A program made the position numbers and the translations under genes. The notes under the pieces were generated by a model that did no database searches, was not told the DNA's origin, and was given only the letters and a program-made list of their open reading frames with translations. Source: Siphonodentalium dalli (lineage: Eukaryota > Mollusca > Scaphopoda > Gadilida > Siphonodentaliidae). From it: a DNA stretch of 64,000 bases. The stretch is from contig CP136066.1 of assembly GCA_032622095.1 (NCBI GenBank), positions 67,402,278 through 67,466,277 on the forward strand, in the 5' to 3' direction. Positions 20,951 through 33,354 of this stretch are shown piece by piece (position 1 is the stretch's first letter; each line of letters begins with the position of its first letter).

Positions 20951-23694
20951 GACAATTGGATCTGTTTTAAAAAGCTTATAGTGCCGGGGTTGCAGAATTA
21001 ATAGGAGACGCAAGAATCCACTCCAATAAGAAATCTTTGACAAAAGCTCGACTTCCAAAACATTTGCCAGTTGAAGAGGAAATCAAGAAAGTAAAAATGT
21101 TCCTTCAAGCCGAAATCCACCACGAAGTTGAGAACTTTAGTACAAATTCACACACATGGCTGAGGGATCTGATAGTAACAAGACTGACACTATTTAATTA
21201 TTTAGGAATTTTTTCCCCCTCTTGATCGGTCGCATAATCGCGTTCGGAGAAATGACGCATGTAAACACTGTTTAGCCACATACTCGTGTGTAGTACAACA
21301 CATCTTGTTAGACTGCCAGTCATTGCGACATATTCGGAATGACATGTGGTACCATGTCACTGACCAATATGGTATTTAATGTTTCCTCCACCTGGACCAA
21401 TTACCCCGTTTGCACCATTCTGTGATCTCCTGAAAGAGATCTCGCCATCAGATGATCACTTCAATCCGACTCCCTTGATGGTTAGGTCGGTCGCATGTAT
21501 GTGGAAACGGTTCCAATTTGATAATAGTTAAATAAAGTTATCGGCGCTCTTTCAGAGTGGAATGGCCATTTGTTGTATTAATACATTTGCAATTAGTTGG
21601 TATCACTGCCATTATTAGCTGTCTCAAGTTATCGTCCGGAAACCAGAATATTACAAGATTCTAAGTAAAAAGGGCCAAAACTCGCAAAAATATATTCGAA
21701 CTTGACCTGTATTTTTGATCTGATAAACTCACCTATGAAATTTGCTTTTGATATAATAACCGAAACTAAAGCTATCCGAAAACCATTTCCGGACGCACAT
21801 ACGCATGGACGGACACCGGCTATTTGAATAGTCCCCCGATATGTTGACAAAACGGTTTGCCTGAATATGGCTATAATATTAATACATACTGGCGATACAC
21901 AAGTTCTCACATGTATCAAGATTAATAATTGCAGCCCTAGTCGCTAAAGTTATTACCGGTAAGGATAAACATTGGTAATGGGGACACCACAATTTATGTA
22001 TATTAACTGTTCGTTTTTTTTCAGAGCACCAAATTTGGTATATGAAAATTGTTATATATTCCGTTGCCTTACCGACCATGCATGTTTGACGAGTCCATTT
22101 TACCAACACTAGCTGCATGCTACAAAATGTTGATACCGAAACGTAGCAACAGCATTTCTGACTTACCACAACTGTTATAAAGAAATGGATCGTGAGTGAG
22201 TAAGTGTGGTAAACATCGAGCTATATTGGACTAATAGAAATACTGATTGATTATCGACACACCCCTAATCCAGTCCTCGGCCCCTACAAATTGTATTGAC
22301 CCTATGAACAAAACTTGCGTTTATTAACATTTGACTAGTAAAACTCTTTTTGATTACAGTTATCAGTGGCCGAACTGAATTATTTACTTCGGAAAGTCAA
22401 TATTTTATTTTTACATTTAAGATAATGCACTGAATTCAGAAGAATCGGTAATGGAGAGGAAGCTTCTTCCAGTTTTGCAGTTACAACATGAAACAGGAAG
22501 AGTATAAACTATGACAGGAATTTTGATGACTACTGGGCATATTTCATAATTCAATTAGTCGATTCTTTTTGTAAGAATTGCTCACATAACATTTCACTTA
22601 GGTGGTCATATCTTTATTTGGAGAGGACAAAATTCCCTGAAATTCTCTGCGGTGAAACATTGGAATCATTAGAACATTTGAAACAAGAGATGAAAAATTA
22701 CCAAAGTAATGAAAGTAAAACATCTCATATGCATAAAACTTATTGGTTGCAAAGACAACACATTGCTGACGGCTCAAGTATACACGATTTGCTGCAAAAC
22801 TTCGAACAACTCGTGGACATTCCAATCAAAAGGAGGCTCCGCTCTAATATGGAAACTAAAGGAAAGATCATTATATTATACAATGTTTTGAAAAAGCATT
22901 GAACGAAGAAATGAAGGGGTTATTCGAGGAGATGTCAATGGCCAAACAAATGCTGGAAAACGATGGGCCAGAAGTAGCGGGTATAATATTAGCAATACTC
23001 AGCTTGTGTTTCTCACACAAAAGGATGCACGTCTAATTAATTGTATGCTTATAAAATATGTTTCCAATTAACATGCTGGAAATATTCTTCAGTTTGTGGG
23101 TCTGGGGGAATATGTTTTCATTTTCTGTATTGTGTTGGTGGCGTCCAGCAGAGCTCGATTTTAACTGGATTCGTATCGCAATTTACAATGCGATTTCCAA
23201 TTTCTGCTAATTAATCAATTTACAATGAGAAAACATAAATAATATTATATACAGGGAATAAGAACAAAGATGTCGTAAAACTAGTATGACCATACGTAAA
23301 CGTAATAAAGCCCACGTAGATTAAATCTGGCAGTTTGCGATCCAAAATACATTTATAATTACCGCTTTTGAATTATACCGGTATCGAAATTAGTCGACGA
23401 AAGATAAAGGGAAATAATGACATTTCTTCCTGTGCTCATATAGAACTTTCGAAGAGGTGTTCTTTTGTGCGACACTGTTCACATGTTCACAACATGGTAT
23501 CTACTCGATGTGTTTACTGGTAACACCGAAGATCTGGTCTGCTTGACAGCGTGGAGATATAAAAAATTACAGTACAATATGCTCCAAGTTGTGTGTTGAA
23601 ATTCTGCACTACATTTGCATAAATTGGAGGGAATTGAGCACATGGTGACGTCATATAGTATAGTACAGTTCACAATCTGAAGGAACAAGGCCAT
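20951..23694. repeat. 2.74-kb segmental duplication, copy 2
   Basis: Near-identical to 10130-12874. It repeats the recombinase-like fragment (to 21225), the LINE C-terminal fragment (21217-21531) and the unrecognised remnant (22601-22980). On the left it starts in the middle of the recombinase-like reading frame next to unrelated DNA, and on the right it abuts a truncated Helitron ORF. Both joints mark this as the derived copy. Confidence 0.95.
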
Positions 23695-24355
23695 GTTCTG
23701 CGCCTGCTAAAACTACCGCTATCTCATTGGAAGCAGGTTCATTAATCGACCACTGTGTTGATTGAGTGGTCTTCTGTCAGCGTGACCACCTGCAAATTTG
23801 GTATGTTGTGGATTTCTAGAGCATATTTAAAACTGAACACATAAGAGTTGTGTTGATGGATCATTTGCTGGAGAGTATATATAACTTCAGGTCTGGTACC
23901 ATCAGACGGAGCGGAGTTCTACCTATCTATTGAAATCACCAACAAAGTATATATGCATGTATTGGGGTTGTGCATCATCATTGGGTTGTAGGTAGAGGGT
24001 CGATGCGATGGTAACTTGAACTTTGAACGCTGGCATATACACATCTCCAGTTATGATATTTGCCCCGAAAGATGTCATTTGGAATGCGGCATTATATTTC
24101 TGGATGTCCTTGAGAAAATGTTTAGATTCTGTGGTTGAACCACGAATCATATCTTGGAGAGGTTCAGATGGATCAGCATGTTGTTCAAGCATAACGATGG
24201 CATTCTATCAACACATCCCTGGTGGTCCACCTTGCCATTTGAAAACACGACAATGTTGACACAATTTGGGCAATCTGCAAAATTCGGTGTGACTTGTAGT
24301 CGATATGAGGGTCATAAACGAGAGCGGTGTTTTGCCACTCCCCTATCGCGTGTGC
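23695..24355 (-). pseudogene. Helitron Rep/helicase N-terminal region fragment
   Basis: In several frames the - strand follows the order known for Helitron N-terminal domains: YDPHIDYKSH, CQHCRVFKWQGGPPGMC, KHFLKDIQKYNAAFQMTSFG, YMPAFKVQ ... YMHIYFVGD, TRPEVIYTLQQMIHQHNSYV, ADRRPLNQHSGR and NEIAVVLAGAE. In the full protein the HUH nickase and SF1B helicase domains follow. Two adjacent stops (after PPGMC) and several frameshifts make it inactive. The reading ends at 23695, exactly where duplication copy 2 begins, so the rest of the element has been lost or displaced. Confidence 0.8.
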
Positions 24356-24424
24356 ATGACGCCGCCTACGATAGCCTTATGGTGGCGCTGAAACCATTTC
24401 GATGTCACATCGTGTCGATTAAAT

Positions 24425-25290
24425 AATCAACAGCTACGTTTCACGACTAAATGCTACTGAACGAGACATATTACCATTTCGATATCACAGGTGGTTTCTC
24501 GTTTCCACACGGAGGAGTAGCTCCAACAACATAATGCTAGTTAATGATTTTCGAGGAAGTGGGGCCGAATAATAGTTGGGTGTCGGCGCTTCCACATGTC
24601 TTATTAGTGGATAAAGCAGGATAAAATTATGTGAAACAAATTGACCCCAACTAAATATAATTCAGTCATTCGAGACCTTTCGCAAAATCACGAATACGAT
24701 TACGGATATGGAAATATCCTGCCAGTATACGGCCAAAATTCGATCTTTGCGCAAGGGGGTTCTTACGCGAGACGAAATATAGCCCACGCAGTTTAATTGT
24801 GTGGACTTGTTGAATGTGCCACCGGTCATGCGTGTGGACGCTCTAACGTTATATGTGTGGTGTATTACACGCGGATAAGAACTTGGGATCTCAAAAAGAC
24901 ACATTATTCACCCCATCAGGTATATGTGTAACTGAATAAAGTGTTGCATATGCCGTCTCATCAATTAGCAGTCGTAAGTAAATTGTGATGGTGTCAACCT
25001 TACTAGGACTATATCCTATCCGTAATCGTATTAAATAGTGATGTTTGTGAAAGGTCTAATGTTTCGCCCGTGTACGCGAGGAATGTTTTCACGCATCCCT
25101 GCAGGTTTTTGGCTTGGTAGGAAATGCAAAATTAGTGGTGTAGTTTTCAGCTCGACTTTACAGCGTAAATAACATGAGGTATTGCCATGGGTTGGCGTCC
25201 GTCAACAATTTCCTTTAGCACACTATACAGGTCTTGTCCCTCATCCGATATTCAGCAAACTTCATATGTAGCTTCAGGGTGGCTGGCCTA
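24425..25290 (-). repeat. Dispersed ~1 kb repeat family, inverted copy
   Basis: The reverse complement carries the family blocks (GAAACGAGA.ACCAC, CGGCCCCACT, ATCCTGCTTTATCCACT, TACACGGGCGAAACATT, CCTGCAGGGATG, GAAATTGTTGACGGACG). It is split between GGGCGAAACATT and AATGACTGAATT by the element at 24673-25057. Confidence 0.75.
24673..25057. mobile_element. 385-bp MITE-like element with terminal inverted repeats
   Basis: It begins AGACCTTTCGCAAAATCAC and ends GTGATGTTTGTGAAAGGTCT, imperfect inverted termini of about 20 bases. It interrupts a repeat copy whose uninterrupted form is seen at 8500-8530 and 5560-5580, giving an empty-site comparison. No clear target-site duplication and no transposase ORF, so the superfamily is not assigned. 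Confidence 0.65.
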
Positions 25291-25879
25291 TATATTGCAG
25301 CCATCTTTGATTTCAAATTTGAATCCATACTCCATAGGGACACGATACAGCCCGTATTTATGGCCAGATCATTTTTAAATTTTGCAAGCGAAATTGTGAT
25401 CATCTGTAGATGGGAGCTATCGAATTTGAACGATTTTCTTTCTAGAGGTGAGTTATATTTATTCTGAAAATGAAAGCTGATAATTCAGCTGTTGTTATGG
25501 ATCACATAAATGTTATTTAAGAAGTTAGTATACTCATTCAGAACATTGGCTAGATATAATAAACCTATTGAATATTGATATTAAATAGCACAGGTACTTC
25601 CGGTTCCCATCATCAAGCACAGAATATGGCATTGCTTGTCTGATTTAAGTGAGATTATGTATGGAGTTCCTTCATTCATTTATATTATGATAACGATTTA
25701 TAAATTAGATTGAAACATTTTTGGGACATTTATGTCCAGTGACTGCCATGCCATCACTGCATGTCTGGATTTTGATAACAATTTCCAACCATGGACATAT
25801 TTTTTAAATTATGAATTTAATATTAAAATCATTTACATTTTGCAAATAAATATTACCGTTAAACAAGATACTCGAGAGT
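25291..25879. other. Stretch without a convincing gene
   Basis: Overlapping short ORFs at 25187-25467 derive from the dispersed repeat. No exon support in the remainder. Confidence 0.4.
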
Positions 25880-26707
25880 GGTATATACTCAATCAATGTC
25901 ATGGCATATACTCAATTGATGTCATGGCAAATACTCAATAATTCTCATGGCATATACTCAATCGATGTCATGGCATATACTCAATCATTCTCATGGCAAA
26001 TATTCAACCAATGTCATGGCAAATATTCAACCAATGTCATGGCATATACTCAATCGATGTCATGGCAAATACCCAATCGATGTCATGGCATATACTCAAT
26101 CAATGTCATGGCATATACTCAATCATTCTCATGGCAAATATTCAACCAATGTCATGGCAAATATTCAACCAATGTCATGGCATATACTCAATCAATGTCA
26201 TGGCATATACTCAATCGATGTCATGGCATATACTCAATAATTATCATGGCATATACTCAATCGATATCATGGCATATACTCAATCGATGTCATGGCAAAT
26301 ACTCAATCATTCTCATGGCAAATACTCAATCGATGTCATCGCATATACTCAATCACATATACTCAATCGATGTCATGGCATATACTCAATCAATGTCATG
26401 GCATATACTTAATCATTCTCATCGCATATACTCAACCAATGTCATGGCATATACTCAATCATTCTCATGGCATATACTCAATCATTCTCATGGCAAATAT
26501 TCAACCAATGTCATGGCAAATATTCAGCCAATGTCATGGCATATACTCAATCGATGTCATGATATACTCAATCAATGTCATGGCATATACTCAATCGATG
26601 TCATGGCATATACTCAATCATTCTCATGGCATATACTCAATCATTGTCATGGCAAATATTTAACCAATGTCATGGCATATACTCAATCGATGTCATGGCA
26701 TATACTC
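25880..26707. repeat. 23-bp minisatellite, ~36 units
   Basis: Unit CATGGCATATACTCAATCGATGT (23 bp) with a few recurrent variants: AATCATTCTCA, AACCAATGTCA and CATGGCAAATA. Because 23 is not a multiple of three, each reading frame cycles through all three phases every 69 bases. None of the phases holds a stop, so all + frames stay open; the longest is 269 codons (25901-26710), a 23-residue repeat such as MAYTQSMSWHILNRCHGIYS. There is no codon-level evidence that any frame is translated. Confidence 0.95.
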
Positions 26708-27705
26708 TAATTAAATTAAGACCTCATTTTTCTCGTTCATTCTCATGGAAACTAACGTTGCTCGCATCATTTTTTTTTTTTCAAACCATTGTACATCATC
26801 ACATAAGCTAAATCCTAGGTGAGCGTTGTGAGAACAAAGCAATTTTTATCAAATTGATATTTTCTATCTCGAACTGTAAACAGTCCAAGCATGATTTCGA
26901 CGATAAATTCGTCGTTTTCCTTTGATTAAAACGACATTTAATAACTTTTCGCCACCATTTTATCGTGATTCGGGAAGAAAATAACTCGAAGGAAATGACT
27001 GGGCTATTGTCATCATTTTCTTTAACAAATAAAGTGCCGAATTTGTCCTTTATAGCTATGCGATATTGCCAAATTATCGCGGCCATTTTGTTTGTTGGTG
27101 GGTGTGGCATCTTCAAGACGTTATCGGGTATTCGCCGGAAACACGATTTCGTCGAGGAACTATACTATGTCCGGAGGGGGGGGGGAGCAACTGTCCGGCT
27201 CCCGATTTACCCGATTCTGTCTCATTGCATATACTTCAGTTTAATTAAGATTACTTTGCCAATACTTACAATAGCCGGCCAGAAGGTAGGTTGCATTATG
27301 GTCTTTGCCAAAACGGCTTCGTTTGATTTGGATTGCGCCATTGTTCTTTTTCCCGCCGTTTATTGCCCAGGTATATATCAAAGGTTCGTATGACGTTTTC
27401 TAACAATCAGAAATATATTTTTAACAAGCTCGCTGAGTGGGTGAAATTGTCTTACGTCACTTTCTAATGACATCATTTAGTCTAATATGGGGACACCCAG
27501 TTCTCATTGGACATGTTACGGGTCAGCTATTTATAGCTCACATCTGATTGGATTATTTGTACAGCTCTTTGTTCGCAATTTATCTATCTGTAATTTATTG
27601 GCGCGGGATCCTTTCGGCTGCAGTCGCAGTTTATTGTCCAGGTTTATTAAAAAAAAAAATCCACTTCACGACGCTTGAGCAAGCAACGGGAACAAGACAT
27701 TCATT
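26708..27705. other. Stretch with only weak ORFs
   Basis: On the - strand an ATG at 27081 in AAAATGGCCGC context opens MAAIIWQYRIAIKDKFGTLF ... FELFSSRITIKWWRKVIKCR, open to 26808; it could be a first exon but no partner was found. The + ORF at 26965-27393 overlaps it and includes a G-tract, and is probably chance. Confidence 0.3.
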
Positions 27706-27780
27706 ATGCCAGCCAAACGAAAACTTCATGAGAGTGATGCTAGTAGTAATAGTTCACCAAAAACACCAAAAAGACAGTAA
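27706..27780 (+). CDS. Short basic ORF, possible first exon
   Basis: ATG opens MPAKRKLHESDASSNSSPKT PKRQ and a stop at 27778. Basic, Ser/Pro-rich starts like this are common in nuclear proteins and transposases. No donor site at the end. Weak. Confidence 0.2.
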   Translation: MPAKRKLHESDASSNSSPKTPKRQ

Positions 27781-30320
27781 TCAGATTGTTTGGATGTACT
27801 GGTATGTAAATCCAATCCACGTAAAAAATGGCCGCCGCCTCAGTTTTTGGACAGATCCCGGGGGACAGATGGACAAATTGCATAGGTTTGCTTATTCTCT
27901 GGTCATTGATGGTTTGTTTATATAATATTTAGGTAATTAGGAGTAAATTGGTCAAACAATGGTTTGCAATAAAGCCTCCAGAAAATTATGGGAACTCTAA
28001 TTGTTAAATGTGTCCAAAAATCGAGGCCTGTCCAAAAAAACTGAGGTCTTGGCCTTGCCTGTCAATGTACCTATTGCCCCAGGAGGGGGGCACCGGGCAA
28101 CCCAGGGGCATTGACATTTTTTCTTCAAAATCATGTCAAATTCCCCACCCAGGGGTCATCAAGTGTTGTCAATAAACCCCTGTGTCTGTGATTCCTTGCA
28201 CACATATCAAGCCTAGTTTGACAAAATCTCCCGGGTAGGGGATTTTGGAAGCCTTCAATGGCCCATTACGCTACCAACCCGTACGAGTTTGGGCACCCCA
28301 CCATTCCACTAACAACTGGGGTGCTAGATTTCTCGTACGTACGGCCGTAATTAATTATCGCCAGCAGCCAGTCAGCTACTAAGAGCCGCGCGGTCACCCT
28401 TTGATGTGCCGACGCTGAATTTCATCCATAGTCAAATAATTATCTGTTTAATGAGAGACGGTAACACTATGCGGTTTATAAAATAAATCTTATTGGTAAG
28501 CGTGGTATCAAATAAAGTTTTTAATGGAAAAAATCGTTCTATAAGTACTGATTTTACACACATTTTCGTTCCATTTACCCGTACGCGGACAACTGGGGTA
28601 CACACCACAAAGTACCGCCGCCAGTTCATGCGCATTTTTAAACATAAAATATCAAATATCGTGCACACATTATATGTGTTCGTGTTCGCTATAATTTCAT
28701 CTTCATTACAACATTTAATTCATTCATATAAGGCGTATAGTTTTCGAACACTGAGAGCTGGAATGTGGGCAAACAACGGGCGTATTTAGCCATGCCCCGA
28801 CGGCATGCTCTTGTTCGACTTAGAGTCAAGTTCAAATTTCGGTCCGAGTTTCTACATAGAAATTGCAAAATTATGATACTATTTTTTATCCTTTCTGGGT
28901 TAATGGAATTAACAGAAATTTTGTATGTGCATTTATCATCAACAAGTACTTGGTCAGTGTGAATTGCTGTGAAGTCCAATTATTTTTTTAACGAGTTATG
29001 AAGTGAGTTATGGACCTTTATTTCACTTACAAATTTTTTTCTGCGGTAGCGTCGGGGGCATTGGCCACGCTCGGCGTTGCCCTTGTTATTATCATGGAAG
29101 CTGATCATTCCAAATATGAAACTATAGTTTCTAGAAATATGAAACTATAGTTTCTAGTATACTGACTGGTTCTATAGGCTATATATCTCCAAGCAGTCAC
29201 CACATTTCTACGAATACACGCATGTAATATTGGCCATGGCATTTCAAACTAACATCTGGAAAAGTGCATGTGTACTAGTATAATTTTTTATTTTTTTTAC
29301 CTTAAATTTGCCATGTTTTAACATTGGCCGCATTCGGAGGTCGCCACTGCATAGTTAATAAATTAATCATTTTATACCCACATATCCAGACATTCCCAGC
29401 GGAATATGTCATATCAAGTTTCCAATTTTCATGGCATTATACTATATATCACTCGTCACCAGAAACAATGTAGTTTCGCTTGTGACAAATTTCTAGCAAC
29501 AACTCGTGAGATATTTCCGGTATCAACTCCAAAACACTAGGATATCCTCTGTAACTTAATTAATCATTATGTTTCCATTTCTTTTTTGGCAGGTGATGTT
29601 ACGTTTTAACCATGCAGACTGATGCAGTGTATATATTTTTTTCTGTTCTTTGAGTCTCTTTTGTTTGTTTTGCTTTGTTAAAATGGACTTCCAAGAAGAT
29701 ATTCCCTTTGGTTTTATATGTTTTCTTGATCCCTTTGAATATTCGCAAGTTGCTTCATTTTGTTCTGATAACAACCTGGATGTCTTGGAATTATATGTTA
29801 ATGGTTTAAACATTTTAGTTTTCTTTGTAGCTTCTCACTTTTCTTCTACACTCTACTTTTGTTCCCTCCACTCTTTTAATTTTGTTTTGTATTATTGAGA
29901 CGACAAAGATTGTAGTACTTGCAGGTATGATTGTAAAATTGACAATTTTTGTTATTTCGTTAGCAGACGTAGAGCCAACAGAGCAGAATTATTTATTTTT
30001 TTTGGACAGGCTTTTGCCCTTTATCGACAAAAACACATAGGAGTTTGCCACCTTCGTCGGGGGACAATGGTTGGCCGACCTTTTATTATTTTATGTTATT
30101 TTTTCATTTGTTTATTTAATTTTTTTAGTGCCCCTTTAAATTTTCTGTGTTCCTACTAAGTCAGAACTCATCTCATTCATTATCTGGAAGTTTTCAAAAT
30201 ATGCGACATGTGTTCACTTCAACCTACGATTTCTCGGCCATTTCTCTGAATATCAAATAATGCCTTAGAACACAACACAAGAAAAAAATATTCCTATTAA
30301 AATAAGTATTTTTATAGCCT

Positions 30321-30402
30321 GTAATGTGATGGGCAAATAATTAACCCGTAATATAATGGGCAAATAATTAACCCTTAATTTGATGGACAAATATTTAACT
30401 CA
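30321..30402. repeat. 27-bp tandem repeat, three units
   Basis: GTAATRTRATGGGCAAATAA-type units start at 30321, 30348 and 30375. A fourth is degenerate. Confidence 0.75.
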
Positions 30403-31017
30403 TAATATAATCTCTGATATAATGGGAAAATATATGTAACAGTCACAGGTTGGTTTTTGAATAAAACATAATTGGCAGCGCTTTTTAAATTATCGGCTGA
30501 TTATTATTCATTTGAGTTTTGATGCCTGACAAATTTCGCAATATTCACTCCATGCCATCGGGGTCTGTCATCTTGATTATTGAACACTGACGGCTTTGAG
30601 TGAATCATGCTTTCCCTCCTTGAGAAATACGTTTACTTATGGAGTGTATTCAAGTCACAAAATGCTCTTGATTGGTTTCAGGACTAAGTTCCAACACCTG
30701 TGGTGTCAGTCCTCTGCATAACATGGCTTTAGCCTAGTCCGAGATTCCACTGACGAAAATTGTTATATTTGCTGAGAAAACTGTACAAGAAGACCAATTC
30801 TGATTCCTAGGTTAATTGGAATTTCTGTTGTATCTATTTAATTTTTGGACACTGGTCCGTGGGCTCCTTAACACAGATACTGAAAAGTAGGCAAATAACA
30901 CACAATGCACATTTAAAATTTTAAAATGCAATTAGCCAAAGAGTTTTAGTGGCTAATATTATATGTCACACTTGGTACAGGGTCCCATTAAGATATGCCT
31001 GATGTAGTAGACAAAGT

Positions 31018-31396
31018 GTAACGTCAGTTACGGAGAAATTTGTCTGGTAGCTGACGGTTTTGAAACAATCTTAATAATTAATTCAGAGAACACTTGCAGT
31101 AAACATGTGTGAAGAATAATAACACTGAAGTATGTTTTCTATTATAAGTTTAAACGAAGAAAATTGGATGGGCGTGATTTAGTGCAAAACCATGTCCTTT
31201 TGATGTAACGTCAGTTACAGAACCCTTTCAGGCTGAAGTGTCATATTAAATAATTCTAATAGTAACTGTATTCTTACAAATGACAGCAGCCACCATAAGT
31301 AATATTTAGCCCTAGAAAGTATTTATGATTCACTCTATCTGTTGTATTTATGACTTGCTGAAATGAAGTAAATTGTCCTCGTGTAACGTCAGTTAC
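31018..31396. repeat. Three spaced copies of GTAACGTCAGTTAC
   Basis: Exact 14-base copies lie at 31018-31031, 31205-31218 and 31383-31396. Each is a GTAAC/GTTAC inverted repeat around GTCA and includes ACGTCA, a CRE-like half site. The flanks do not match, and the third lies just upstream of the exon at 31450. Confidence 0.6.
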
Positions 31397-31449
31397 GCAT
31401 GGAATTGCCCCATACACTATAACTTGACCTTACCCATATTTGTTTTCAG

Positions 31450-31673
31450 AAAAGTCGCTTCCCACAGTAAATGCCCAGAAGCAAGGCATTTCGACGTGGA
31501 ATTGGAAGTCCGACACCGTGTGTCCTATTTCCATCGAATTAGAAGAGGATGTGTATGATATAATAGACTGGCTGAATCTGGAGATCGGTCATCCCAACAA
31601 CTATGATGGACCTGTTACTGTAGAAGAATATGAGAATATTGCTAGAATCGTGAAGCCACTCGAATCCTTGTGA
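31450..31673 (+). CDS. Terminal exon of an unrecognised gene
   Basis: After the acceptor TTTGTTTTCAG the frame reads KSLPTVNAQKQGISTWNWKS ... ISIELEEDVYDIIDWLNLEI ... PVTVEEYENIARIVKPLESL and stops at 31671-31673. The exon starts with two bases that complete a split codon. Composition is that of a folded protein: mixed, with acidic helices and Trp. No family recognised and no upstream exon identified. Confidence 0.45.
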
Positions 31674-32827
31674 TTCAACACAACACAATTATGGACTTAC
31701 AAGGAAAATTGTAAGTGTTTTAGGGCGATTCCATGCTAAAGCAGACATTGGTTGATAAATATAAATATTTGTTTGTCAAGCAACATGGCCCAGTACCCCC
31801 GGACGTTTTTTTCGGATTTTTGGCGGGAATTTTTTTTTCAAAATTGGTCGATTTAGGCCGTTTTTCGTGAGTTTCTCAGCACATGATACAGATCGAGTTC
31901 GAATATGGGTTTGATCCGATGTTTTTTAACCGAGTTATGGCCCTTTTTCGAGAAAAAAAACTTGAATTTTTTTTTTTAAACTGAACCCCTTGCTCAATTT
32001 AACAAAAAAATAAAAAATAAAAATAAAAATTTATTTTAAACTTTTAATAAAAATAAAATTTAAATTAAAAAAAAACCTTGAGATTACTGGGACTCATTTA
32101 AACATCCTCTTGGGAACCCTCGCCCTACCTCCAAATGACTATATTATGGTTATAGGTCTCATATACCAACAATACCTGGTCTGTAAACAGTAGATAATCA
32201 GAATTATCTCAGATATCTCAGCATAAAAGCTATTAGAACTTTGCTGACTCATGTTATCATTATAAAGTCATTAAACTGTAGAGCTGTCATTGTTATTCTC
32301 CAGTGTAAACAACGCAATGCACAGTGGCTGGAATCATGATTTCAGCAGCCACTTAGCTGTCTTGACACTCACATTTATTAGGCCAAAGAAAAAATAGTTT
32401 CCCTGTCTACCCTATTTTAAAACCCTTTTCAACTTCATGGTTCTCTTTCCTTTAACTGTTTCATAAAAAATAGATAGTTTTCAATGTCTCAGAAACGATT
32501 GTTATCTGTCAAAGCAATGTGTTTATTACAGTTCATACAATGAAAATCTTTATTTATTTTAGCTTTTTATAGACTATTTTGTGTTGATCAGTTCATTAGT
32601 TTGGGTAAGAGTAACCCCTTGCTATCTGATTTGATAACTCAAATATTTGTCATTGATTATGTTTATATTTCATGGCATAGTTTATGATAACACACCCCTG
32701 ACCTGCATAGTGAGGGTCACTAAATGGTTTATTTGCTTAAAAATATTAACATCCTCCACCAATCCTGTTGACACAATGTGATAACTAAATATTTTTCACC
32801 CCATCACACTTATAATCACATCCAAGT
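31674..32827. other. Stretch without a convincing gene
   Basis: A/T-rich with long A and T runs near 31960-32070. No supported exon. Confidence 0.4.
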
Positions 32828-32985
32828 TAATCATTTGAGTTCCACCACCAATTTTCACCTGAGTTGTAGAAATGACCACAGCAATAATTTTGAAATTTGG
32901 CAAAAATTTATTTCATTTGGCAAAATTTTTGGTAAGACAACATTTTGGCCCAGCACCAACTCTGCACGCTATGTAGATGGGAACA
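32828..32985 (+). repeat. Dispersed repeat, pair with 49107-49255
   Basis: GTTCCACCACCAATTTTCAC, AATTTTGAAATTTG.CAAAAA and ATTTTGGCCCAGCACCAAC occur in the same order at both places. Confidence 0.75.
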
Positions 32986-33354
32986 ATATGCCTTGGTGTG
33001 AATCGGTCAAATAACTTGGCTGCTGTCAGCCATCTTGACTTTCAGTATTAAACAATGTAAATCCATTAGCACAGGCTACAGTCCATACTGTTGGTCTGAT
33101 CGTTGTCACAATTGTAATGGGTGTTGACATTGACATTTTGGGGTATTTCAGCAAAAAGACATTGCAACCAGTGGCTATATGATGTAGATTAAATTAGAAC
33201 CATGGATCACAGCCATGATAGTGACTATACTGACAATGACATTGTTTATTCATTAATTGAAGTGAGATTTCTTTGATGTAGAATACGTTAGTGTATATCT
33301 GTGAATTTAATGTATTTTTTTAAATGTCATTGTAGACGTCATCTTCTTGTTTTT

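Larger units (their letters stand above)
27781..31449. other. Long stretch without a convincing gene
   Basis: Contains G/C-rich repeat-like sequence near 28060-28270, paired GAAACTATAGTTTC palindromes near 29120-29155 and the two small repeats listed separately. ORFs at 28493-28979 and 29556-29898 occur on both strands without splice support. Confidence 0.4.

Noticed and set aside
25880-26707. CRISPR-like array
   Set aside because: The units are contiguous with no unique spacers, and the genome is eukaryotic.
25901-26710. 269-codon ORF as a real protein
   Set aside because: It is an automatic consequence of a stop-free 23-bp minisatellite; all three frames are equally open.
26965-27393. 142-codon + strand ORF
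   Set aside because: Runs through a G-tract and opposite a better-starting - strand ORF; composition fits chance.
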